From a virus, in IMG/VR virus record IMGVR_UViG_3300008258_000063, positions 1 to 24,349 of that record: DNA of 24,349 nt. One strand, written 5' to 3'. The position numbers and the translations under genes are program-made. Below, piece by piece: positions 6,747 through 13,529 of this stretch; position 1 is the first letter of the stretch, and the number at the start of each line of letters is the position of its first letter. The notes under the pieces were generated by a model, which was given only the letters and a program-made list of their open reading frames with translations, did no database searches and was not told the DNA's origin.

Positions 6747-6976
6747 ATCTTTGTCATACTGTAGGGTTCTTGATTAGTGAAACAAAAGATGCTTTATGTA
6801 TTGCGTCCACAGTGTCTAAAGATAATAGTAACGCTAGGATACACATACCTAAGGCATGGATAAAGAAACGAAAGGTAATTAAGTTTGAAACCACAGTCAG
6901 CAAAAGCAAAAGGAAGAAAGCTACAGCAGTGGGTGAGAGACCAGATACTCCAACGATTCCCTACGCTGAGCACTGA
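6635..6976 (+). CDS. Conserved hypothetical phage protein (113 aa)
   Basis: The frame is open from 6548, but the ATG at 6635 (MDKKTVKRNLETS) is chosen because the upstream residues are Arg/Cys-rich shadow sequence of the exonuclease. The protein begins its fold with VIYVQWVDAVADAGW and has a beta-rich core (VGFLISETKDALCIAST, then NARIHIPKAWIKKRKVI). This WxDA...GFLI...IPK layout is one I recognise from other T7-like phages, always of unknown function. It overlaps the exonuclease gene by 112 bases and the next nuclease gene by 92 bases in different frames. The basic tail SKSKRKKATAV lies in the second overlap. Confidence 0.7.
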   Translation: MDKKTVKRNLETSKVIYVQWVDAVADAGWEDEVKAEIDLCHTVGFLISETKDALCIASTVSKDNSNARIHIPKAWIKKRKVIKFETTVSKSKRKKATAVGERPDTPTIPYAEH

Positions 6977-7223
6977 TGATGTCAGAAGCACAAGCATGGG
7001 GGCGGGTGGAGAGGATGTTCAGCTTAGCTCGGCTGCTCGTAGTGTTTTTCCTTTTCAGGTTGAGTGCAAGAATCGTAAAGCTATTGCAGTCTTCAAGGAT
7101 TATGAACAAGCTCAGACGCATGGACTAGTCGAGCCACTCGTAGTCTTGAAGCAGAACAATAGTAAACCACTTGTACTTGTGGATGCTGAATACTTTTTTG
7201 ATTTAGTTAAACGTGGTAGTTAG
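6885..7223 (+). CDS. PD-(D/E)XK nuclease, Holliday-junction-resolvase-like
   Basis: This 112-residue protein starts KPQSAKAKGRKLQQWV and has GAGGEDVQLS (39-48) with Asp44, then FQVECKNRK with Glu60-Cys-Lys62, and a helix with YEQAQTHG (73-80). The D-x15-ExK arrangement followed by a conserved Gln is the active site of PD-(D/E)XK nucleases related to archaeal-type Holliday junction resolvases. The position fits T7 gp3 (endonuclease I), which resolves branched DNA before packaging, though sequence similarity to T7 gp3 itself is not obvious. The start overlaps the preceding gene by 92 bases. Confidence 0.75.
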   Translation: MKPQSAKAKGRKLQQWVRDQILQRFPTLSTDDVRSTSMGAGGEDVQLSSAARSVFPFQVECKNRKAIAVFKDYEQAQTHGLVEPLVVLKQNNSKPLVLVDAEYFFDLVKRGS

Positions 7224-7273
7224 TTACAAAACATTTTTGTTGTACCGACTGCTACGTATTATTAGGAGAATAA

Positions 7274-7519
7274 ATGGAACAAGACCTAAACAGAATTAAT
7301 CGTTATGTCTTTGAGTTTATAGAAGGTGGAGAAGTGGATGCTAAGTATGGCTTTCCATTTAATAAAGAACTTCGGCATGAGTTCCAGATCCCAGCATCGC
7401 AGTCTTGGGATTATGTAGTGCGAGAGTTCCTAAGCTTTTTATCAAACATCTATGGCTATGACATTAAAATAGAAGGATACAATGACGACCCACTTGATAA
7501 TACCAGACTGCCAGGTTAA
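7274..7519 (+). CDS. Hypothetical acidic protein (81 aa)
   Basis: This 81-residue acidic protein has a good ribosome-binding site (TTAGGAGAATAA before the ATG). It contains SWDYVVREFLSFLSNIYGY, probably a helix with aromatic face, after a polar N-terminal half. It follows a 50-base gap that contains only a weak A/T hairpin. The last 12 residues overlap the phosphoesterase gene in another frame. No family recognised. The ribosome-binding site and placement support expression. Confidence 0.6.
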   Translation: MEQDLNRINRYVFEFIEGGEVDAKYGFPFNKELRHEFQIPASQSWDYVVREFLSFLSNIYGYDIKIEGYNDDPLDNTRLPG

Positions 7520-8246
7520 GCCTGGTCATGATTATAGTTATTTAAAAGCGATTGGAAACTACATTGTTAAGAAACGTCCTGATGTTATTGTTAATATTGG
7601 GGACTTTGCGGACATGCCTTCACTATCAAGCTACGATAAGGGAAAGAAGTCCTTTGAGGGTAGACGATACAAGAATGATGTATTAGCAACACACGAAGCA
7701 ATGGACATCTTATTAAAACCACTGCATGACTTGCAAGCAAGACAGCGGAGGAATAAAGATAAGGTGTATAAACCACGAATGATATTAACATTAGGGAATC
7801 ATGAGCATCGTATTAATCGTGCAGTTGAAAACGATTCGATGTTAGATGGTACTATATCTATTGGAGACTTGAAGTATGCTGAGGCAGGTTGGGAAGTTAT
7901 TCCTTTTGAGCAGCCAGTTATTATTGATGGTGTTCTATATTCCCATTATGTTACTGCAGGTGCTCTTAATCGCCCTGTTGGATCAGCAGCAGCGATTATC
8001 TCCAAGAAACACCAGTCGTGTGTTGTGGGTCATCAACAAGGTAGACAAGTTGCTTATGCTATTCGAGCAGATGGCAAAACGCTTACAGCTATAATTGCAG
8101 GGAGTTGTTATGAACACGACGAAGATTACATGGGTGCTCAAGGCAACCACTATTGGAGAGGTATTGTGGTCTTACACGAAGTTCATGATGGTTGCTTCGA
8201 TGAGATGTTTGTTTCCTTAGACTTTTTAAAGAAGAGGTATTTATGA
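7482..8246 (+). CDS. Metallophosphoesterase (calcineurin-like)
   Basis: This 254-residue protein has the calcineurin-like metal-binding order: Asp9 in IPDCQVKPG, NIGDFAD (Asp41, Asp44), TLGNHEHR (105-110), His155 in VLYSHYV and GHQQG with His184. The first motif is DCQ, not the usual DxH, and the last is GHQQ, not GHxH. Phage members with a D-x-Q first motif are familiar to me, so this is likely a phage subfamily and not decay. Substrates of such phage enzymes are mostly unknown; nucleic acid ends or nucleotides are possible. It lies in the DNA metabolism segment. It overlaps the preceding gene by 38 bases and the next by 4. Confidence 0.85.
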   Translation: MTTHLIIPDCQVKPGHDYSYLKAIGNYIVKKRPDVIVNIGDFADMPSLSSYDKGKKSFEGRRYKNDVLATHEAMDILLKPLHDLQARQRRNKDKVYKPRMILTLGNHEHRINRAVENDSMLDGTISIGDLKYAEAGWEVIPFEQPVIIDGVLYSHYVTAGALNRPVGSAAAIISKKHQSCVVGHQQGRQVAYAIRADGKTLTAIIAGSCYEHDEDYMGAQGNHYWRGIVVLHEVHDGCFDEMFVSLDFLKKRYL

Positions 8247-8554
8247 ATCCAATAGCAATGCCTAAGCCTTACGGCTATTCAGATAATTGTCCAGGTGAAA
8301 TAACCTTAGAAGAATACTTTCGTAGACTTCAAGTGGAAGAGCCTGAGTTAACTCCTAGGGATACACAGGTAGGAGGTCAACACTATCACAAAGGAGATGG
8401 TATACAGCCTTGGGATATTATAGAAGCTTGGGAGCTTGACTTCTGGGAGGGAAATGTGGTAAAATATATACTACGTTGGAAACATAAAGACGGACTGCAG
8501 GACTTACAGAAAGCGAGACACTACCTTGACTACATCATTAGTAAAAATTCTTAA
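8243..8554 (+). CDS. DUF3310 protein, T7 gp1.7-like (possible nucleotide kinase)
   Basis: The 103-residue protein has a variable first 40 residues, then the DUF3310 signature: QVGGQHYHKG, IQPWDIIEAWELDFWEGN, VVKYILRWKHKDGLQDL and KARHYLDYII. The same domain occurs in T7 gp1.7, reported to phosphorylate dTMP and dGMP. A role in nucleotide supply would fit the ribonucleotide reductase downstream. This form is the short domain alone. The ATG overlaps the phosphoesterase stop as ATGA (8243-8246). The domain call is firm; the enzymatic role is by analogy. Confidence 0.88.
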   Translation: MNPIAMPKPYGYSDNCPGEITLEEYFRRLQVEEPELTPRDTQVGGQHYHKGDGIQPWDIIEAWELDFWEGNVVKYILRWKHKDGLQDLQKARHYLDYIISKNS

Positions 8555-8588
8555 CGAATCACATAAATTTTTAGAGGAGCAGAAACCA

Positions 8589-8879
8589 GTGAAGACAGTA
8601 AAATTTAATAAGTTTTTCCCAGATGACAATGCATTTATTACAGTTGATGGACGCATGGATAAGGATGATGATTGGCAAGTTAACTTAACCATTCAGGCTG
8701 ATACTAAGAATGTAGTTAACTGGTGGTGTAGTGATTGGAACTACAAAGAATCTGTAGTACAGTTAAAAGCTTTTCAAGATGGTGCTCAGAAAGCTATAGA
8801 CTTTATCACAGCTTGTGCTACTCAACCAGCCAAGGCAGCTAAAGCTAACGCTACTAAGCGTGCTGCTAAGAAAAAGTAA
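8589..8879 (+). CDS. Conserved hypothetical protein with Ala/Lys-rich tail
   Basis: The frame extends upstream to a TTG at 8526, but I place the start at GTG 8589 because AGAGGAG at 8573-8579 lies 9 bases before it and the TTG would overlap the DUF3310 gene with no ribosome-binding site. The 96-residue product has a beta-rich core (FNKFFPDDNAFITVDGRM, WQVNLTIQA, WWCSDWNYKE). Its tail, after about residue 78, consists almost only of Ala, Lys, Thr and Asn (AKAAKANATKRAAKKK), resembling histone H1-type tails that contact DNA. Function unknown; DNA binding is an inference from the tail. Confidence 0.65.
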   Translation: MKTVKFNKFFPDDNAFITVDGRMDKDDDWQVNLTIQADTKNVVNWWCSDWNYKESVVQLKAFQDGAQKAIDFITACATQPAKAAKANATKRAAKKK

Positions 8880-9056
8880 ATGAACCGTACTCTTACGCTG
8901 CCAGAGTTAAAAGAACGGTTGAAGAGTTTAGACGAAGTAATGCTTCTGGAGCTACTCGACATAGCTTCAGAAGATTTAGTAGAAACTTTTAGCGATACGA
9001 TAGAGAACAATTATAACCGACTTCTAAAAGAAGTAGATTGGGAAGAAACTGAATGA
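8880..9056 (+). CDS. Small acidic helical protein (58 aa)
   Basis: The ATG at 8880 directly follows the previous TAA, and the frame runs to TGA at 9054-9056 for 58 residues. The pattern TLPELKERLKSLDEVMLLEL then IASEDLVETF and a tail with Trp is a small acidic helical protein of a type I recognise in many aquatic phages and some myoviruses, with no known role. It overlaps the next start by four bases (ATGA, 9053-9056), so it is part of the co-translated chain. Confidence 0.65.
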   Translation: MNRTLTLPELKERLKSLDEVMLLELLDIASEDLVETFSDTIENNYNRLLKEVDWEETE

Positions 9057-10039
9057 TACCTAAAGATAAACAAATTAACTTCTATGCGATACGAGATCAA
9101 ATAACTGCTAATCCTGCTTATCATTATGGTATGGATTTGATAAAGCAAGGTGACTGGGAGTATGGTTTTTATCTGCATGAGTTACGTTCGTTACCTGATC
9201 TTAGGTATCCTCAAGGAGTCAAGACTGATTTTGTTAAAACACCTGTCTGGATTCCTGGGATGAATTGCAAAGGAAAGAACGCTATTGTTTGGTCTGAAGC
9301 AGGATGGGGGGACATGCTGCAGTTTAGTCGCTTTATTCCTCTGCTAAAAGATGCAGGGATTAAAACTGTAAAGTTATTATTTCCAGATTCAATGACTAGA
9401 ATACTTAAAAGGTTGCCCAATCACGATGGTCTTTTTCTACCTCAGGAGTCTTTTCCTGGAGCAGTAAAAATTAAAGCGATGTCGCTGCTTTATTTCTTAA
9501 TAGAGAATAGAGTTATTCCTGCTAAGCCTGTTGAAAAAATGTATGGCAGTAAAGGTATCTTTCGTAATCCAGAGATTGTAAAACCTAAGAGAGAGAAACC
9601 ACTGCTAGGTTACTGCTACACTACATTTAACAATAGCTGGAACATGAAGATGAAGCAGATGCCTAAGGAACTGATGGATAATTTTATTAAGCAGCATCCT
9701 GAAGTTGACTGGGTATCGTTGCAGCAAAACGATGGCTTTATTACTTCAGATAAATGGAGCGATACTGCTGATCAGATTCAAACACTAGATGGAGTAATCT
9801 CTGTGGACTCAGCGGTAGCTCACTGTGCAGGATCTGTTGGAGTACCTGTAGCAAATCTTATTGGTCAAGAAAGACTAGCATGCTGGAGATGGTATCCTAA
9901 AGGTGAGAAAACCCACTGGTACGATAGTATGAAGACTGTTTGGTTTGACACATGGACAGAAGGGCTGGAAGAAGCATTAAAGCATTTTACAGTTACTAAG
10001 AAAAAGAAACAAAGTAAAACAAAGAAAGAGGTAGCATGA
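9053..10039 (+). CDS. GT9-like glycosyltransferase-fold protein
   Basis: The 328-residue protein has a conserved nucleotide-sugar-transferase pattern: VWSEAGWGDMLQFSRFIPLL (79-98), LLFPDSM, a second half beginning with LLGYCYTTFNNSWNMKMKQM, and ISVDSAVAHCAGSVGVPVAN (249-268) followed by WRWYP. These match the C-terminal glycosyltransferase region of phage proteins related to heptosyltransferases (GT9) and TPR-linked transferases. About 70 N-terminal residues look like a remnant TPR-type helical part (YHYGMDLIKQGDWEYGF). The likely reaction is sugar transfer from an activated donor, but substrate is unknown. The Lys-rich tail (KKKKQSKTKKEVA) overlaps the reductase start by 4 bases. Placement among nucleotide-metabolism genes is unusual. 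Confidence 0.75.
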   Translation: MIPKDKQINFYAIRDQITANPAYHYGMDLIKQGDWEYGFYLHELRSLPDLRYPQGVKTDFVKTPVWIPGMNCKGKNAIVWSEAGWGDMLQFSRFIPLLKDAGIKTVKLLFPDSMTRILKRLPNHDGLFLPQESFPGAVKIKAMSLLYFLIENRVIPAKPVEKMYGSKGIFRNPEIVKPKREKPLLGYCYTTFNNSWNMKMKQMPKELMDNFIKQHPEVDWVSLQQNDGFITSDKWSDTADQIQTLDGVISVDSAVAHCAGSVGVPVANLIGQERLACWRWYPKGEKTHWYDSMKTVWFDTWTEGLEEALKHFTVTKKKKQSKTKKEVA

Positions 10040-11943
10040 CAGAATTTAATACACCGTTTAGTACCGTAGGATATATCACATACAAAAGGACATACGCTCG
10101 TCGATTGAACGAAACAGATCCTGCTAGTCCTACAGAAGAGTTTGAAGACACAGTTAATCGTGTCGTAGCAGCATCTAATACCCAGCTTAATTGTGGCTTT
10201 ACAGAAGCTGAGCAGAAACGCTTACAGAAATACTTGATGGAACTGAAGGGTACTGTAGCAGGTCGCTTCTTATGGCAGCTCGGCACTGACACAGTAGGTC
10301 GTCTAGGTCTAGCCAGTCTACAGAACTGTGCATTCACTGTGGTAGATCAGCCAGTACGTCCTTTCACCTGGGCTATGGATCTATTGATGCTTGGATCAGG
10401 AGTAGGCTACAACATTCAGCGTGAGCATGTTGCTAAGCTTCCTCCAGTTAATGTTAACTTCTCTGCTCCTACTCGTGTAGATAGTAGTGATGCTGACTTT
10501 ATCGTACCTGATTCTCGTGAAGGATGGGTTAAGCTCCTAGGTAAAACACTGAAGGCAGCCTTCTTATCTAATACTGCTACGACCTTTACTTATTCAACAA
10601 AGCTAGTACGTGGTAAGGGTTCTCCTATCAAAGGCTTTGGAGGCACTGCTTCAGGTGCTGAGGATTTATGTTGGGGTATTGCTAAGATTAGTGAGATCTT
10701 AGAGAAGAGAGTAGGTAGACCAGTACGTTCTATCGACTGCCTTGACATTATGAATATTATCGGTGCAGTAGTAGTCGCTGGTAATGTAAGACGTTCTGCT
10801 CAGATTGCTATTGGCGATCCTGATGACGTTGAGTACTTACTGGCTAAACGGTGGGACATGGGTAACATCCCTTCGTGGAGAGCTATGTCTAATAACAGCG
10901 TAGTATGTAACGACTTCAAAGATCTACATGAGTATTTCTGGGATGGGTACGAAGGTAAGGGCGAACCTTATGGTTTAATAAACCTGAAGCTTAGTAGAAA
11001 GATTGGAAGACTGGGAGAGACTCAGTATCCTGACCCTAAGGTTATGGGTTACAATCCTTGTGCTGAGCAGTCCCTAGCTCCGTATGAGACTTGCTGTTTA
11101 GCTGAGGTATATCTATCTAACGTGTCATCTAAGGAAGAGTTTGTTGACATCTGTAAGTTACTATACCGCATTAATAAGCACAGTCTTGCACTGCCCTGCC
11201 ATCTCGAAGAGACTGCAGATATTGTGCATAGTAATATGAGGATGGGTATCGGTGTAACAGGTGTGCTACAGGCGACAGAAGAGCAGCGTAGTTGGTTGTC
11301 TGATGCTTATGAAGAGCTCCGAGCTTTTGATAAGGAGTACAGTGCTAAGCATGGCTTTCCTGAGTCAGTAAAACTAACCACTGTTAAACCTTCAGGTACT
11401 CTGTCGTTACTGCCAGGTGTAACTTCGGGTTGCCATCCTGCGTATTCTAAGTACATGATTCGTAGGATTCGTATCTCAGCAGACCACTCATTAGTACAAG
11501 TCTGTCGTGATCATGGTTATCCTGTGGAGTATCAGCGTAACTTCGATGGCTCAGCGGATCATAGCACCATGGTAGTTAGCTTCCCATTCTGTTATCCAGA
11601 GGGAACAAAGCTGGCTGCTGAGATGACTGCTATTGATCAGTTAGAAGTTGTGAAATGGTTGCAAACTACTTGGTCAGACAATAGTGTTTCCTGTACAGTG
11701 TACTATCGTAAGGAAGAACTACCTGAGATTAAGAAGTACCTTGCTAAGAACTACAAGCACAACCACAAGTCCTTGTCTTTCTTGCTACACAACGAGCATG
11801 GCTTCCACCAAGCACCATTGGAGGAGATTACTAAAGAGCAGTATGATGAGCTAGTTGCTAAGACTCGCTTGATTACTAAGATTGATGAAGCAACCTTTGA
11901 CGGAGGGGACGAGTGTGCCAGTGGTGCATGTCCAGTTAAATGA
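10036..11943 (+). CDS. Ribonucleoside-triphosphate reductase, adenosylcobalamin-dependent (class II)
   Basis: This 635-residue monomeric-type reductase has the redox Cys98 (LQNCAFTV), GSGVGYNIQ, the active-site loop NPCAEQS with Cys342 and Glu344, Cys353 in ETCCLAEV (11 residues after Cys342, as between Cys408 and Cys419 of the Lactobacillus enzyme), the TVKPSGTLSLLPGVTSG segment, and the C-terminal redox pair Cys627/Cys632 in ECASGACPVK. Class II enzymes make the thiyl radical from adenosylcobalamin, need no oxygen or second subunit, and here act on NTPs. It is about 100 residues shorter than the Lactobacillus RTPR (739). No intein or intron interrupts it. It supplies dNTPs for phage replication and implies that cobalamin is available in the host. 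Confidence 0.95.
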   Translation: MTEFNTPFSTVGYITYKRTYARRLNETDPASPTEEFEDTVNRVVAASNTQLNCGFTEAEQKRLQKYLMELKGTVAGRFLWQLGTDTVGRLGLASLQNCAFTVVDQPVRPFTWAMDLLMLGSGVGYNIQREHVAKLPPVNVNFSAPTRVDSSDADFIVPDSREGWVKLLGKTLKAAFLSNTATTFTYSTKLVRGKGSPIKGFGGTASGAEDLCWGIAKISEILEKRVGRPVRSIDCLDIMNIIGAVVVAGNVRRSAQIAIGDPDDVEYLLAKRWDMGNIPSWRAMSNNSVVCNDFKDLHEYFWDGYEGKGEPYGLINLKLSRKIGRLGETQYPDPKVMGYNPCAEQSLAPYETCCLAEVYLSNVSSKEEFVDICKLLYRINKHSLALPCHLEETADIVHSNMRMGIGVTGVLQATEEQRSWLSDAYEELRAFDKEYSAKHGFPESVKLTTVKPSGTLSLLPGVTSGCHPAYSKYMIRRIRISADHSLVQVCRDHGYPVEYQRNFDGSADHSTMVVSFPFCYPEGTKLAAEMTAIDQLEVVKWLQTTWSDNSVSCTVYYRKEELPEIKKYLAKNYKHNHKSLSFLLHNEHGFHQAPLEEITKEQYDELVAKTRLITKIDEATFDGGDECASGACPVK

Positions 11944-12101
11944 AAATAGAACTGCTATGCTTAACTGAGAATGAGGATGGGTCTGCTGATGTAGATCTTG
12001 AATTAGACGAAGAAGCTAAGATTCTTCTCATTCAGGTTGGTTTAGAAACCCTGCTCACCAGAGCAATTGATAAATACAAGGAAGAATCAAATGAGTCTTG
12101 A
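11940..12101 (+). CDS. Small acidic protein (53 aa)
   Basis: The ATG at 11940 overlaps the reductase TGA (ATGA, 11940-11943), and the frame ends with TGA at 12099-12101. The 53-residue acidic product contains LDEEAKILLIQVGLETLLTR, a segment typical of a short helical phage protein. It probably folds as a beta strand plus two helices. I have seen similar small proteins in other T7-like phages but know no role. Translation is likely coupled to the reductase. Confidence 0.6.
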   Translation: MKIELLCLTENEDGSADVDLELDEEAKILLIQVGLETLLTRAIDKYKEESNES

Positions 12102-12219
12102 ACTATATTTTCTCACTGGATTTATGGTAGGTTTTGAATATGTCGCTGATTATGATGATTGTCGACATCTAATTGTAGACTTAGGAATATTCAGACTACT
12201 GTTTTCTTTTGAGTTGTAA
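12091..12219 (+). CDS. Hypothetical small protein (42 aa)
   Basis: The ATG at 12091 lies inside the end of the previous gene (11-base overlap) in another frame. A run to TAA at 12217-12219 encodes 42 mostly hydrophobic and aromatic residues, beginning MSLELYFLTGFMVGFEY. A possible ribosome-binding sequence (AAGGAAGAAT) precedes it. The frame ends 6 bases before the terminator stem, which fits a last gene of the operon. No family recognised. It could also be non-coding. Confidence 0.45.
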   Translation: MSLELYFLTGFMVGFEYVADYDDCRHLIVDLGIFRLLFSFEL

Positions 12220-12225
12220 CTTAAG

Positions 12226-12247
12226 AGCCCCTTCGGGGGCTTTTTTT
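12226..12247 (+). terminator. Intrinsic terminator ending the rightward arm
   Basis: A perfect 6-base stem AGCCCC (12226-12231) pairs with GGGGCT (12236-12241) around a stable TTCG tetraloop and is followed by a run of T to 12247. It ends transcription of the replication arm. The stem would also form in leftward transcripts, but that side lacks a T-run, so it looks one-directional. The T-tract contains the stop codon (12246-12248) of the converging endolysin gene. Confidence 0.93.
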
Positions 12248-12680
12248 ATTGGAACGGACGAGTACCAGCTTTATCAATAATCAAGGCTTGTCTTCGGGGT
12301 TTATCAGCAATACCGTTAGGAACGCTTAGATGAGTCCAGGAGCTGAATTCTTCTATGATTTGATCATAGGGTATGTCCGAAGCAATGCAAGCCTCTACAA
12401 CCTGTTTAGGGGTCATTCCTGGGACTCTCAAATCAGCAGCACAACCTAGCCTATGCTGGCTAGTGTCCTTGCTACCGACAGAGTCGTTGACTGGTTTAGA
12501 TCTAAAGCCTGAGTTAATCATAATAGGCTTACCTAGGAGACTTCTAACCTGCTCAAGCAATGCTGCTAAGCGAGTTAAGTTAGCAACCTCACTGGCATTA
12601 GGGGTATTATCTAAGTTCTTACGCTCTGCTACTTCAGAGTGAGTTAGTTCTTCTAAGGTAAAGTTATTACTTAGATTCAT
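12246..12680 (-). CDS. Endolysin: M15 family peptidase (D-Ala-D-Ala carboxypeptidase-like)
   Basis: This 144-residue protein matches the peptidase M15 fold: INSGFRSKPVNDSVG (55-69), SQHRLGCAADLRV with zinc ligands His76 and Asp83, and IIEEFSSWTHLSV with catalytic Glu110 or Glu111 and zinc ligand His117. Such enzymes cut peptide bonds in the peptidoglycan stem. There is no signal peptide, so release would depend on the holin encoded just upstream. It is the last gene of the leftward arm, with its stop inside the T-tract of the opposing terminator. Its start overlaps the holin end by 14 bases. Confidence 0.9.
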   Translation of the reverse strand: MNLSNNFTLEELTHSEVAERKNLDNTPNASEVANLTRLAALLEQVRSLLGKPIMINSGFRSKPVNDSVGSKDTSQHRLGCAADLRVPGMTPKQVVEACIASDIPYDQIIEEFSSWTHLSVPNGIADKPRRQALIIDKAGTRPFQ

Positions 12681-13077
12681 CTTTTTTCTTTTTCATTTCC
12701 ATAATCTTCTCCAGCGAGCGACCACCGAAATAGAAGGACATAATCAACATACCCCATTGACCTAGGAGTTCAACATAGTTGTTGTTTACTTCTATATCCC
12801 ATGCCGACATCGTAGCAAAGGCAGAGTAGACTAAGAGAATAAACACTAGGGTCATGGGTCTTATATTCTTAGACAGCCAGCTATCACTAGCCATGTCTGC
12901 TTCTTGACGCTTTGTGAGTTCTTGTGCCTCAATATTATCAGCGTTTAACTCAGCAAGCTTTCCTTCTTGTTGCATCTGTAGTAGTTCTTTCTGAGCCTTT
13001 GCCTTAGCTTCTGGATCAGGAATGAATTTATCTAGGACTTTCATCCCAACATCGAATAGTGCCATCAATGGTAACAT
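12667..13077 (-). CDS. Holin of the 3-TM / gene-transfer-release type
   Basis: This 136-residue protein has an N-terminal hydrophobic stretch, a charged helical middle including KFIPDPEAKAKAQKELLQMQ, and two clear membrane segments, at about 74-93 (TLVFILLVYSAFATMSAWDI) and 103-118 (LLGQWGMLIMSFYFGG). It ends with a very basic/charged tail. The segments DSWLSKNIRPMT and YFGGRSLEKI are the signature of the holin family first described for gene-transfer-agent release (HOL3TM type). It would form the membrane lesion that lets the endolysin reach the wall. It abuts the coiled-coil gene (shared base 13077) and overlaps the endolysin. Confidence 0.85.
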   Translation of the reverse strand: MLPLMALFDVGMKVLDKFIPDPEAKAKAQKELLQMQQEGKLAELNADNIEAQELTKRQEADMASDSWLSKNIRPMTLVFILLVYSAFATMSAWDIEVNNNYVELLGQWGMLIMSFYFGGRSLEKIMEMKKKKDESK

Positions 13078-13526
13078 TATTTATACCCCCAGGTTAGATA
13101 CCAAGCAATGACCGCAGCCACTGCATAGCACATGAACATTGCTCTACGAACCTTTGCCAAATCTTCTTTAAACTCTCTAGTAAGTTCATTGTCTTGTTTC
13201 TCTATTTTTTGTTTAACGGATTCGATTTCACCCCAGCGTTTAGTTCCATGCTTTCTTATGAAATCAGCTTTTACTTTTGCTTCCTCAATGCGAATGTCTT
13301 CTTGACGTTGCCATTCCATTAATGCTCTCTTGAAGTACTGCTCTTTAAAGACCTGTGTTTCTCGTATTTGTCTCTTACGCTCTAAGTCTTTCTGCTGTGC
13401 TACTGCTGCAGCGTCCTTCTGTACATCGGTAATACTTTTAGTAATAGACTTACTAGCCTCTCGACTAGCATCCATACTACTTGTTACAGACTTTGCTCCT
13501 TCTATAAAACCAAATTGATCTGACAT
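13077..13526 (-). CDS. Coiled-coil protein with C-terminal membrane anchor
   Basis: This 149-residue protein is almost wholly charged helix (residues 35-125, many Lys/Glu/Arg/Gln, coiled-coil-like) and ends with one membrane span at about 129-145 (AMFMCYAVAAVIAWYLTW). It lies between the large internal virion protein and the holin. Its role may be in the lysis cassette (for example an anchor or spanin-like bridge, although the anchor end is opposite to usual inner-membrane spanins) or in the virion core. I do not recognise a named family. No strong ribosome-binding site is visible. Confidence 0.6.
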   Translation of the reverse strand: MSDQFGFIEGAKSVTSSMDASREASKSITKSITDVQKDAAAVAQQKDLERKRQIRETQVFKEQYFKRALMEWQRQEDIRIEEAKVKADFIRKHGTKRWGEIESVKQKIEKQDNELTREFKEDLAKVRRAMFMCYAVAAVIAWYLTWGYK

Positions 13527-13529
13527 ATC

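Noticed and set aside
7226-7240. ACAAAA-CAT-TTTTGT hairpin as a terminator or operator
   Set aside because: The stem is only A/T pairs with one G-C pair and has no T-run; too weak to support a function.
8526-8588. Upstream TTG extension of the Ala/Lys-tail protein
   Set aside because: It lies inside the DUF3310 gene and has no ribosome-binding site, while GTG 8589 has AGAGGAG at the right distance.
12226-12241. Terminator acting in both directions
   Set aside because: The leftward side of the stem is followed by CTTAAGTTAC, with no T-run, so only rightward termination is supported.
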